Assembly (NCBI GenBank): GCA_025330725.1
Contig: JAIWND010000015.1
Span: 434,001-498,000 of the forward strand
Source: Chlamydoabsidia padenii
Lineage: Eukaryota; Mucoromycota; Mucoromycetes; Mucorales; Cunninghamellaceae
Length of the DNA stretch: 64,000 bases
Direction of reading: 5' to 3'
The translations under genes and the position numbers were made by a program. Each line of letters begins with the position of its first letter. Within the stretch, counting starts at the first letter, position 1. Of the stretch, positions 10,114 through 22,011 are shown one piece after another. Below the pieces are notes generated by a model. The model saw only the letters and a program-made list of their open reading frames with translations. It made no database searches and had not been told where the DNA came from.

Positions 10114-13100
10114 ATGGGTGATTCTTTCTTTGGGTAAGGCTTAAAAAGGGAACACGTAATACATGCTTGATATAAACTCACTAGTTGTCTTTTTATCGAT
10201 AGCTTTAACACGAGCCTTCCTACGAAGGGTGACGATGAAGCTTTCCACCGACTCGCTCAAAAGGAACGCGCAGCCAGGGAAGATGCCGATGTATATGATT
10301 TTGCCTCTCTACGTGACGAACTTGGTGGTGACGATGACGAGGTTAACGATGGATTAGGCGATCAACTGGAAGAAGTCGGGGATGATTTTAACGACGAAAC
10401 TTTTGGTGCAAGCGATATAGGTAGGATAATACACTCTTTGATAACTAGGAATGTTATTGACTTGGAACTCTTTGTTTTTTAGGTCAAGATTTTGATTTTG
10501 CTGCCAATACCGTCAAGTTTACCGCCAACTTACCTGAAGAAGAACGTGGGCATCGATTTGTCAGTAAGTGGGGAAAAGTAATATATGGATTATTTTACGT
10601 TATACTAAACTCTTTTTGTTTGAAATAGATGAACGACAAGAGGGTCATAGATGGAATACTACTCAAGAATCACATAATGAGCAACAGCGCATGTCTAATA
10701 ATGGTGGTGCACACTATGATGATGTAAGTATTTGGGGAAAAAAGTTTCAGTCTTATTAACATACCATTCATTTTCTCAATAGACTACAATGGCTACAAAA
10801 TCAATCTGGGGTAACTTTGGCAACAGTGGTAAGGATGATAAAAGTATATTAAACAGGGAATGGTACTGGTTAAAACAACTAACGTCTTTTTTTTTAATAA
10901 AAAAAAAAACCCCCTCTGAAGATTCTTTTAGTGCAACAAATCAAGGCAACATGTCTCCCTTTGGCCATCATCAACAACCAGGTTATGCTAATGTATCACC
11001 CTCTTCATCAATGGGTCTATTACAACAACAGCAGCAACGCCAACATCGCTCTCTTGAAGAAATCGAAGCGGAAATGCAACGTCACAAGCATCGACCAGCA
11101 TACGGGGACGAATTCGCTTCTGGCAAGAAAGTGTTGAGCTTGGCGGAAGTGGAAGCAGCAATGATGCAGGGTAATGGCCGTGATCCCATATTACAACAGC
11201 AGCAGCAGCACCAACAACAGTTACAGCAACAACATCTTTTACATCTCAGACAACAACAAGAAGCTGGTCTGCCTCCCTTTGGTTTTGGTCAACCCGATCC
11301 AGCTCAAATTATGGCCATGCAACAACAACATGAATTGATGGAACAGATGTCTATGGAACGGGAACTAAAACGACAAGAAACTATGCGAAAAGTAAGTAAA
11401 ATACTTTTTTAAGAAATAGATTGTCAACTAACCCGCCTTTTTATATCTTAGTCCCAATATGATAATTTGATGACACAGCATGACAAGGATCTGATCCAAC
11501 GTATTCAATTGACTCAGTTGGCCTCAGGTGATCCTTATGCAGATGACTTTTATTATCAAGTCTACTCGTCTCTTCGTATGCGTGCTGCTGGTCTTGGTGG
11601 AAACAAGCCTACATCGAATGAACCTCGTGGTCGTGGACGCCGTGAAGATAATATGGTGCAACGTATGCAACAACAAGTACAGCGAATTGTTAATGATGCA
11701 AAACGGCGACCCAAGCAAACCCAAGGTAAAAAATGCTCTTTTGAAACTAAAACTTTTATAACAGGTACTCATTCATTTGGCTCTCTCTCTCTCTCTAGTT
11801 ACATTGGAAGGTGCACTCGGCAAGATCTCAAGTCTATCCACTCGTAATCCTCGCCAAATACTTCAAGTATCCGATAAAAAGGCTAACCATCATGATGAAA
11901 CTGACGCATCAAAGACCGAAATCAAATCTGAACATCATGAAGCCTCCACTGTAAGTAGAGTATATGTGTAAATAATAACGTAAATACTCACTCTTTGTAT
12001 ATATTTAGTCCAAACCAAAAAACACCACCTCATTGAATGACCGAAGACGAATCCTTAATGTAATTGAAGATCTTTATTGCAAGGTGCTCGAACTAGAACA
12101 AATGCGTCGACAAGGACCACCTCGATCTAGACGCGATGATGAATACGAACAAGAACGTCGGGCGGAAGAATGGTAAGGAATTGAGGTGGGGTATATTTTG
12201 TGTAAGCTAATTCCTCATATCCTTTTTGTTTAAAAAAAATGCAACAGGAATGGTCGATACAATACCAAGGTGCAACAGCTATGGTCTGCTCTCAAGGTGA
12301 TGGAAAGTGGAAGCGATGATAGGTAACAAAACACAAACTAATGATTACTCAAGAAAAAAAGAACTAACTGACTTTTTACTTGTTTATAGCACACCATTAC
12401 TTGTACCTCTTTTATCTGTCAACAAAGGCAAGAAATTGATCCCTCGAATCATCCGACCTCTCAGCCACGACCAAAGCTTAACAATGCTCAGTGTTATCAT
12501 CGCCAACTTTGGTCAACTACAAGTATGTCAACATGTGATCTACCCTGGTACTCAAGTCGCACATGCTGAAGAAGCACAACGTCAACGATTTGTCCTTTAC
12601 GAAGATGTGGAACTATTCATGAATGCGGCTGCACCTTCCCTATTGGGTTTTATAACTGAAGCACCATTACAAGTGGTCATTGGATTAACAAGGTTGTTTA
12701 TGGAAAAGAATGATGTTAGACAAGTGGCTCAAACAAAGGTAAAGACAAAAAAATAAAAATAAATGAAAAAATAAGAAGAAACCCATCCGGATGTATATAT
12801 TCTTACACCGACTTTTATCCCCGAATAGCCTGGACTTGCGTTTTTGACCATGTTACTGTCAAGGGCTGAAATACTGAAACAAGGTGGCGGTGCTCTACAT
12901 GGATTTGCATCCCCTTCTCCTGAAGATCTCAGTCTGTGGCAAGATGTATACATACGATTATTTAGCTCTTTACAAGGCCACTACTCCTCCATCTTCCCAT
13001 CATTGTATTACTTGGCTCCTCTAACCCCTGCGGTGGATATGATGCAGCTCTTACTAAGCATTGATGATATGTATATCTGGCAATTCTTGGCTGCGGTGGC

Positions 13101-13340
13101 TGTAGGTGCCTCCATGGAACAACAACATATATTGGTGACCGAAGTGCGGTAAGTGATAATTTGGTTGAAGGGAGGGGTTTTTGTTAAACTTATTTTCTTT
13201 TTTATAGGGATCGTGTAATGGAAAACATCATCTTGGCGAAGAGCAATCGTTTACCTTTAGATCGTGCGTCCCATCGTATCGACAATACAAACCTCTTCCT
13301 CCATTCACTTGGATTAGATGCTTCACAAGTCACTGTATGA
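10114..13340 (+). CDS. PAT1: PAT1 mRNA-decapping activator
   Basis: Thirteen exons: 10114-10133, 10203-10420, 10483-10563, 10629-10723, 10783-10828, 10922-11391, 11452-11725, 11799-11950, 12009-12172, 12248-12322, 12390-12738, 12829-13148 and 13208-13340. All are in phase, for 798 aa. Pat1 bridges deadenylated mRNA, the Lsm1-7 ring and Dcp2/Dhh1 in P-bodies. Diagnostic features are the N-terminal MGDSFFGFNTSLP, an acidic stretch, and a Gln/Pro-rich middle with repeated LEEIEAEM / LAEVEAAM motifs. The conserved C-terminal helical fold (DRRRILNVIEDLYCKVLELE; RGKKLIPRIIRPL-like KGKKLIPRIIRPLS; LPLDRASHRIDNTNLFLHSL) follows. Length is in the family's range. Confidence 0.93.
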
Positions 13341-13976
13341 CCCCCCCATCCTTAGTATAGTATATTTTTAATTATCATCCTTTCCTTCCTATAGCTTCTT
13401 CCCCTCTTTACCCGTTTTTTTTTAGTCATAGTTTAACAAAATTTTAAATAAAAATCATAATGTTTTGGCATCATCATTTTTAAAATCCCGCTTATGCCGA
13501 TTCTCGTATTTGAAATCCCGCTCGTCCCATAAAATGCACATCAAAATCTGGTAGTATAGTATGTTTGACACCAGATATTCTTTAGGGGACATCTTCTGTT
13601 GTTTCTTTATGCATACTTCCGGGCTGAGGATATACTGTTCTTTAAGGAGCCAGATTATTGCCCGCGTCAACAATACAATAAAGGGACTATATGGTCGCAC
13701 GCAATTAAAAAAAAAAAAAGAGAGACAGAGAGAGAGGAAGACGTTTCTAAAAGAAGATATAATGCTTTTTATTAATGCTTTTTAATGGTATATATATGTA
13801 TGTAAGTATTAAAAATGAGAGAAATAGAGATGGTATTGCACAAGAAAAGATGATGACTTGACTAGAAGATGATGATGTATGTATGATATAAAAAAAAAGG
13901 GAGAATAGAGAGGGGATAACATGTAAGGGGGTGGTTAAAAAAGGGGAGCCAAATAGGTAGTTTTTGTGTAAATTGA
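13341..13976. other. Intergenic between convergent genes
   Basis: It contains two copies of the recurrent motif (AAAATCCCGC at about 13483, TTTGAAATCCCGC at about 13509), an A12 tract and a GA-rich run (13708-13740). Unlike most motif copies, these are not immediately upstream of a recognised start codon. No coding region convincingly seen. Confidence 0.5.
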
Positions 13977-14678
13977 TCATATCATATAACCATCCAAATC
14001 ACCTGTACCAATGATCCGCCTTGTTCCTGAGCGATACCTAATCATCCATTTGCCATTAGGTAATTTCAAGTAGAAATTGGAGTAAGGGAATTCGTTGGGT
14101 TTGCAGTAAGTTGGACTAAATGGTGGAATAAGGATGTTAGGTGAAATAATGTTGTCATCCCTTTCGATTTGTACGAGTTTTCTTCTTCGTCCAAGATGGT
14201 TGCATTTCCGAGTGGGTCGTAAAGTGGTTGGTATGGGTGGCGTTGGTAGTGGTAAAACTATGGGTACATTTGCCGGTTCTGATAATGTTGGTTGCGGTAA
14301 AGGTACTGGTTGTTGATCTGTTAATATTGGTGCTTGTTCTTCTGTTTTCGGTAGTGTTTCAGGCTTGAGTGGCGTTACTGAGACTGTCGATGATCTTGAG
14401 GTTGACACTGGACTGGTACAAGGCGTGGTATCAAGAGATGTTTGAGAAGAAGTTGACCTACTAAATATACTAGTCCGTCTACAACTACTTGCTGGTGATT
14501 CGTTTAGTGATGGTCGTGATGATGTTGCTAATGATGGTGGTGATGAGCTTGTTGGTTTGGGTAAGAAGAAATTAATAATAGGTTGATACCACCAGGCTGC
14601 TGATTTGTTCCTTGTTGATGCATCCGAAACCGACGATCTTATAGAATCAACTGTATTTCGACGACCATCGATTTGCAT
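13977..14678 (-). CDS. Orphan Ser/Pro-rich protein with conserved-looking C-terminus
   Basis: A single exon of 233 aa. I do not recognise a family. Residues about 25-170 are low complexity (Ser/Thr/Pro/Arg), typical of a disordered, possibly phosphorylated region. The last 60 residues are different: CKPNEFPYSNFYLKLPNGKW, then MIRYRSGTRRIIGTGDLDGY. This compact segment looks like a small folded or peptide-binding module. A basic patch (KCNHLGRRRKL) precedes it. There is no signal peptide or membrane helix. The start is the first ATG after an upstream stop. Convergent with PAT1. Confidence 0.65.
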   Translation of the reverse strand: MQIDGRRNTVDSIRSSVSDASTRNKSAAWWYQPIINFFLPKPTSSSPPSLATSSRPSLNESPASSCRRTSIFSRSTSSQTSLDTTPCTSPVSTSRSSTVSVTPLKPETLPKTEEQAPILTDQQPVPLPQPTLSEPANVPIVLPLPTPPIPTTLRPTRKCNHLGRRRKLVQIERDDNIISPNILIPPFSPTYCKPNEFPYSNFYLKLPNGKWMIRYRSGTRRIIGTGDLDGYMI

Positions 14679-14720
14679 GATGATAAATTAAAGATAAAAT
14701 GAAAAACAAAAGAAAGAGAG

Positions 14721-14755
<35 letters not shown>

Positions 14756-15251
14756 GGTCGATCCCCCTTTATGGAACCCAAATTGAACCCCCGCTCGATG
14801 TAGAAGCCATACTTCACTGCAGGAGCCTCCACTAGAGTGGAGCTAGTCATCAGTTACCGTTGCAAAAAAGGTAGTAAGAGTTCTATTTTTGAGAATGATA
14901 ATAAAACGCCAAATCAAAAGAGAATAACAGAAGAAGCTATATGTCATCATGGTAAGTATTGACCAACTAATCGTTACACTAGTTGGACGATCTTAACAAG
15001 ACATCAAAACTCTTCTCACGTGAAGTTTTCTTGAATTAAAACTTTTGTGCGTCTTTGTTTTCATAACAATCAAGACATTTTTAGTAATGAAGACCACAGC
15101 CCCACACATTCGGAGTTTCGAATTCATTTTTTGGACAGCTTGTTCCTGCAAAACAATATGCATTGATGTCAAAACAAATTACAATTGGATAGTTTTTCAT
15201 TTATTTAAAAAGAGAGAGATAACGAAGGAGGGATAATACAAACTAAACAAT
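14679..15251. other. Intergenic with A29 tract
   Basis: It carries an A homopolymer at 14724-14752 (T on the strand of the upstream genes) and then an AT-rich stretch. The segment 14755-14860 has weak tRNA-like box resemblance, but no cloverleaf could be drawn (see rejected items). No gene called. Confidence 0.5.
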
Positions 15252-16083
15252 CTAATAAAAGGTGGAAGGACGCTTGGCTTGGTAGAGAGATCGGTTGGCC
15301 TTTTGGACACGTTGGAGACGATGAGGCAAGGGGAAGGCAAGCTTGGGAGTCAACAATTGCTTGATGTATTGACGACGGACATCAGCCACAGCGATTTCAG
15401 CAACACGGATGATTTGAATGTTACCGAAACGAGATCGATGACGAGCAGCCATATCTTGATAACAAGTACCAACAGCTTCCACACGAGACATACCACGGTA
15501 TTCCTTGTACATGTTGTGAGTGCCAGAGCGAGAATCGTAACGGAGCCAGATACCAAAGTTCTTGATTTGTTCAGGGCGCTTTTCAAAGATCTATCAGGTG
15601 ATATAACAAAGTGAGTTAGCATATCTAGTACTATTTATTTTATGCAACCAGTAACTTACTTCATTCACAGAGACAATTTCACCAGCAGTCTTCTTGACCT
15701 TGCGGAGTTTGGCCAAAAAGTACCAGAAACGAGACTTGGCGACCACATCGTTAGGAGCAAAGATGCGCATACGGTAAAGTTTAGGAGTACGATCTTGTTC
15801 GGAAGGAAGCTTACGTCCAACCACCTGGTATTCGTGGAACTATATAGGTAGTAATAGAATGTCGTTAGTTATTATTTGGAATCCCGAGTCGTAATAATAT
15901 TAAAAGCGAAATAGATGTGTCGATGATTAATGGAAATTATGTCTGCATAAAGCATCGAGTACTCTAATACCGCTTTTGTCCAGTTTCATCCATCCATCCA
16001 TTCATCCATCCATCAATTCGTCATTCATCCGTGATAGATCCATAACGTCCTTTTGTTGTCGTTGTCCAACTTACTCTAGCCAT
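15252..16083 (-). CDS. RPL20: 60S ribosomal protein eL20 (L18a/L20)
   Basis: Three coding exons: 16075-16083 (only ATG GCT AGA), 15660-15839 and 15252-15590; 175 aa. The spliced start reads [17 protein letters not shown], matching the eL20 N-terminus. This is followed by [72 protein letters not shown] and RIIRVAEI-like [10 protein letters not shown]. Length is canonical. A tiny first exon with a ~235-nt first intron is typical of fungal ribosomal-protein genes. The protein is a structural component of the large subunit. Confidence 0.95.
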
Positions 16084-16177
16084 CGCTCGTTATATATTCT
16101 AAGAAAAAAAAAAAAGAAGAAGAAAAGTAGATCCAAACTAGGAATATCTCCTCGTCATATACGAACCTTTTCCTTCC

Positions 16178-16664
16178 TCTAAAAATCATGTAAATTGAAC
16201 TCCCGACAGGCTTTGAAAATTGATAGACGAGACAAAACTTATTGTAAACCCCGCTTGACCTCACCTTGAATCTTAGAGAGCTCCACTGCCTTAATGGACA
16301 AGTGATGCTAATGACAAATGTGACCATGAACATTCCTTAGCCTATTTCCAACAAACTTTACATAATTACCATTGTACCAAGTACCTTGTATGGAACAGTA
16401 TAGCCTCAAGATCGTTTTACCCTGACTTTTTTAAAAAAAGTGGCAGAATGAAAAATGGACACACAAGACCAAACTTATTTGAAAACCCGCTTACTCTCGC
16501 CTGGAATATTAAGAGAGCTCCACTGCCTTAATGGACAAGTGATGCTAATGACAAAAGTGGCCATGTGCATTCCTTAGCCTATTTACAACAAACTTTACTT
16601 AATGGCCAATGCACCAAGTCCACTGTATGGCGCAATATAGCCTCAAGATCGTTTTACCCTGACT

Positions 16665-16721
<57 letters not shown>

Positions 16722-17091
16722 GGCAGAATGAAAAATTGACACACTTTTTTTTTTTACAAAAGTCAGGGTAAAACGATCTTGAGGCTATACTACTCCATAC
16801 AAGGTACTTGGAACAATGACCATTATGTAAACTTTGTTGGAAATAGGCTAAGTAATGCTCAGGGCCACTTTTGTCATTAGCATCACTTGTTCATTGAGGC
16901 AGTAGAGCTCTCTAAGATTCAAGGTGAGGGTAAGCGGGTTTTGAAATAAGTAATAATATAAAAAAAAAATTGAGATTTGTGTTTTGAGAGAGAGTGGGGG
17001 GTCTTGTTGAGGGGTGCATCTTTTTGTTCAGGCGATTTAACGGTACTCATTTTCAAGTCTGGTTGGGTTTCAAATTACGTGATTTCTGGGG
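16178..17091. repeat. Composite inverted-terminal repeat element A (three ~240-bp monomers)
   Basis: The left terminus (about 16178-16222: CTAAAAATCATGTAAATTGA, then CTCCCGACAGGCTTTGAAAA) and right terminus (about 17043-17091: CATTTTCAAGTCTGG..GGGTTTCAAA, then ACGTGATTTCTGGG) are inverted copies. Inside are two monomers in plus orientation (signature GATGCTAATGACA at about 16303 and 16545) and one in inverted orientation (TGTCATTAGCATC at about 16875). The direct and inverted monomers are separated by an A50 run (16670-16719) and a short T run, so this half can fold back on itself. No protein-coding ORF is present. It is related to element B at 38.6-40.2 kb. Confidence 0.8.
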
Positions 17092-17194
17092 CTCGTTCCT
17101 CCTACACATATTTCAAATCCCGCAAAACTTCAAAACTTGTCTTTTTTTTTTTCTCCTTCTTTTGTCAATCCATTTTCAAGGTGCGTTGTATATA

Positions 17195-19958
17195 ATGTCA
17201 AGTTCGGCCATCTCAGCAGCCAAACGTCGAACTGAAGCAGCTCTTAGAAATTATAAAATACCAACCTCATCAGAACGTAACGAACCTCAAGATACACCAA
17301 AGTAAGTGCCAAAAAAAAAAAAGCATCAGTGAAACTCACCTTTTATCGTACAAATAGACAAGTACTTCTCTCACTATTACAATCAAGACTCATTTGGTCC
17401 AGCAATGTATTCATCAAATATCGGTCTGATCCTTTACAACAGCCAAAACGAAACAATACCATTCGACGACGATTCCCCATGATGCGTGAACTTGGTCAAG
17501 CGACTTTGGCACTGGGACCCCATTTGTTTTACGACACCACGTTTTACGAAGCCATTCGTCAGGACACTTGGTTATCTCTTGGAAAAGCAGCAAATATCAA
17601 AGGATTGGATATCTATGATCATACACCATCAACACAAGACAACCATGAAAAACCAGCGACAGTGGACGCAAACAGTAGTCAGTCGGAAGATCAAGCAAAT
17701 AAAATAGACACTGATACCCAATGTGACATTCAATCTACACTTGATAGTGGTGATGGCAGCCATGATAGTCAACAAACGACACAGGATTCCAATCCTCTCC
17801 CTACAACCTCCTCAACAGGAGAAACACTGATAAACCAACAATCTTTAGGTAATTGATTTGCCAACGGAAAACAGCTTTTTTTCTTATGTACTAACTACCG
17901 TGTAATCGAACAAGACTGCTTGGTCTTTAAAGACATAGTCATAGAATTCAAGGATCAGCCTAACGAACGATACATCTTTCCCAAGGACACCATTATCCAA
18001 GTGATGGAAGGATCTACCAAGGTAAGTTAATAGAATAGTATATGATGAATTAAACAATAATGACTTTTTTTTTTTATTCGTATAGGCAAAGTGCTCATTT
18101 ATGCTACCACTGGATCCGGAATGCGCAGACTACTTTTTTTGGGATGCCAACAAAAAAATCCAACACTTTGGTGATCAATCCTCTATTCCTGAAATCCAAC
18201 AAGCAGCAACAGCAGCAACAGTAGCAACACAGTCGAATAGCAAATCAAAGTTGGTCTCCCATCAACCTGCCAATATTCAAATCTTGGATGCTTGTCCTGC
18301 TATTCTCGATACCATGCGCTTAACTATTTATCCTCCTGACCAAGTAAGAAGCAAAATGATCAAGCAGGTAATGATAATTGATGAATTTAGGTGCGGGGAC
18401 TAACTTACTTTATATATATATACATATCGAAATAGATGGAAAAGGTACCAGATCGCCTGTATCTTGACTACACCATTTCCAAATCTGAACAACTGGCCAT
18501 TCAAGATCTGGTGCAACGCGTGAATACTCAACCGGATATAATCAGTGGACCCATCGCTGCTGAAAAGAAGAGGAATGAAATTGGATTGGCTATCAAACTT
18601 GGTAAACGACCTGAAACAGATCAACATGAAGCCGAACGTAAGTAGGAAAAGGAATAACTAACTCCATCTTTACTAACCTTTCTTTCCTTCTTTTTTTTTT
18701 TTTTTTGGACATTCAAAAGCACCAAAGACCAAACAATTTATACCTGGAAAGGAAGATCTTTTCCGAAAATGTACTTATTGTAGTACTCGACATACAGTTA
18801 TGTGGCGACGAGGGCCTCAAGGCGAAGGTACATTATGCAATGGATGCGGAATTCTATGGCTCCAAAAGAAGATCTTGATCGATGCTCCGGTGATCAGCAA
18901 ACAAGTGGAATGGCAACGAAACAAGGAGAAATGGCAAATCGCGAATCGGAAACGGGAACGAGAAGAATGGGAAGAAAACCGGCGGCGGCTCAAGGAATCA
19001 CAACTATCTGCACTTAGGGAAGAACAAGAAGCGGCGCATCGGATGGAAATGTGTCTTCGGATCAAAAAACGGAGGGCAGCAGCATTACACGAACCTAGTG
19101 GTGGACCGGTCGTTGACAGTATGGCGTCACAAACGTATAGTGGGTCACTTGGACTGGTGGCAGCTCAGATGGTTCATCAGCAACATCAGCAGGAACAACT
19201 ACTACTGCAGCAGCAACAACAACAACATCATCAACAACAACAACAATTAGCGGTGGAATTTAGTAAGTTGTATACAATCATCATCTGAGTGGAGTAATTG
19301 ACTCTTTTTTTTTTTTTGGACATTGTTAGATCATCATCACGAACCATTGGGTGCTCGGTCGGACAATACTACAAAACCACCAGAGGCAGCATTGACACAA
19401 GCATTAACAACAGTGGCGTTACCAGCAGCAATCGCGCCATCACCACCAACGATCATCCCGCCAGCATTGAAACCAAAAGGAGGAGAAACACCACCAACAT
19501 TAACGACAACAACACCATCATCATCTGCTCCATCATACCACATATTCAACCTACCACAAATCCCTTTACCGACCTTATGCATCGAATTCACCGACACTAT
19601 GTTTAGTCATCCCCATTGTACAGTATCTCTCTCACATCAAAAACAATTCAGCATTCATCTCACCAAAGACAACAATGAACCAATCACCTTTGATATTCCT
19701 AAACAAGTCCTTGCCACTGCCGTCAAATTTGAAATCCTCGGTCAACTAGATAGTGCTGGTAGAGATATCTTGCTCATGTCATGTCAACCTCAAGATATCG
19801 GCAAAGGTCCTGGTGTCCCCTTGGAAGGTTTTGGGTCCACTCTATATGATCCTAGCGATCCATCTCGGCGATTGAATATCCGCTTCCTGGAGAAAATCGA
19901 TGCACTTGGTGGTCCTGTGGTCAAGAAGATCCTGGAATGTTGGTTAGCAGAAACATAG
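17195..19958 (+). CDS. GATA-type zinc-finger protein
   Basis: Seven exons (17195-17301, 17358-17848, 17915-18021, 18086-18367, 18436-18637, 18720-19262, 19330-19958), 786 aa. A GATA finger, RKCTYCSTRHTVMWRRGP then TLCNGCG (CX2CX18CX2C), lies near residue 425. It is followed by a Lys/Glu/Arg-rich coiled segment and a Gln/His-rich linker. Two other blocks look folded: an N-terminal DCLVFKDIVIEFKDQPNERY and a C-terminal beta-rich region ending LGGPVVKKILECWL. I do not recognise these outer blocks. The single finger, its CX18C loop and MWRRGP make DNA binding to GATA sites likely; a chromatin-complex role is possible but not shown. A motif copy (TTTCAAATCCCGC, about 17110) lies 80 bp upstream of the start. 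Confidence 0.85.
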
Positions 19959-20090
19959 TTATATTATTACGTAGCATCCATTTTTATAATAAAGTGTATT
20001 TAATAAATAAAAAGATATTGTTTTATTTTTATTGTTGTCCAACTATACTAGACCAAATACTAACTAATTATCAACTACACTATACTAATA

Positions 20091-21970
20091 TCATTGTCTG
20101 CGCTTTAGCGAGCCACGGCCCAAGCTTAAAGGAATTACCATCCCGATATCTGCTCGGGCCAATTCGTTAAGAGTAGTAGCATCCAGTATCAACAAGAAGG
20201 AAGTATGTCGAATCACATCCAACACCACACTGACCAAGATCCCTTGGTCTTCTACGCCATCTTGTTGACGTGGAATAAAGATCGCTTCATTAGGATAACA
20301 GCCAAATTCATGCCATTGAGCCAATTGAGTTCGTGTGTTGACATTTAACTTTACAATGCTGTTCCAATAAGTTGCTGATGATGATGATGATCTGTCTACG
20401 CCAAGGCCATAAAGATAGGTATATTTCTTCATCTTGTAAGAAGGATGGAGAGTGGGTAGTTCAATATCTTGTCCTAGTTTCGACCAAGTCGCCAAAGGCA
20501 TCCAGTGATACCAACCATTGTTATTGACCGATTGTTCCACATCGACTTCTGCAGGTGTGCCACGGACATAGTTCCATAAGGATGACATGGATGAAGTCAC
20601 ACTGTTCACTGAGGGGATATAGGACTGATTGGCTGTATAGATCGTTTCGGCTGCATCCAAGTTGTGTAAGAGATATCGTCGAAGTTCGGATTCGGGTAAA
20701 GGTAAAGTTGTGTCACGTAATCGATCGGTTGTCAAGTGATGCAAGATGTTGTCGTCTTTATAGGTCACCAAGTCCACAAATAATTGTCCATTGTCTTCTT
20801 CAAAAGCATTGACATGATTCAAACTAATACATAAGAAAGAGAGAGTTAGTCGTTTTGCTTCATACAATTATTTTTTATCTTTTGATACTTTTACCCTAAA
20901 CATGCTGGAGCACGGTAGTTAGCAATGACTTGACCTTTTTCTCGAGAGATGACATAAAACAAGGTGGGTTCGGTAGGGTAGTAAGAGAATGAATCCATGA
21001 TGCTTTCGTTCCAAGCAAACTTGACAGCACTAGAATGAGCCAACATGGGAAAGATCACCAAGACGATATAATGCTGAGTGATGCTGAAGCTGTTAACATA
21101 GCCGGTAGGTGTATTGTTGACGGTAGTAATCAAGTTACCACGAGTGTTTTGTTCCGTTGTTGAGAAGAAGTGATAGCGTGTGGTACGATAGCCGATTTCC
21201 ATCGAAAAGTTGATATATTCCCCTGTTGTAGCATCATATTGACCATTTGGACAAGAATTGTACCCACGGAAGGCTGGATTGATTTCGTCCCATGTCAATA
21301 ATCTTGTCGGTTTCAAGTCGAAAGGGTTTAATTCTTGGATCTAACAAAAAAGAAGATACAGTTATAAAAAGCACACACAAACACACACAACCCCTTCCTT
21401 TATACTTGCATGATTTGCCATGTTTTGACAAAAGAGGTGCCCATCTACACCAGGAATAGATGTCAAAATACGAGATCCACAGGGTTCGCCATCAGGTTTA
21501 CTTGGTTTGGATGCAGCTTTCATGAATTTGATCAAGACCGTTTGATTTGCATGAGTGTTGAATAGACCGGCAGGATGACAAGGAGCGTAACCATGATGAT
21601 CACGAATCTTTTCAACCATGCGACGACTGGTAAGACGACTTCTATAGCTGATTGTGTTTTGTTCACCATTAATATCAAATCGATTCACAAGAGGAAGTCT
21701 ATATTTTCGAAAAAGAAGAAGATGAATATTCAAAATGGAAGGAGAAATGCATTATCCTTACCCATCAAATATATGACCAAAAGTAAAGGTTCCAGTGGCA
21801 CTTTGTAGGTACCCATCAACTTCAATTTTCCGAGTATACTTAATATCAAAAGTCCCAGGACCAATCGTATAATGTTCAGCCGTTAACCATTCAGGGAGTT
21901 TACCAGACACTGGAAGCATTACTATTTCTGTATGATCGCGGACATTTTGTATTCCCTAGTAGTTTAAAAA

Positions 21971-22011
<41 letters not shown>

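Noticed and set aside
14755..14860. tRNA- or SINE-like segment on the minus strand (TAGCTCCACTCTAGTGG and GGTTCAATTTG followed by a T-run)
   Set aside because: No acceptor or anticodon stem can be paired, and the B box lacks its final C; only a vague resemblance to Pol III boxes.
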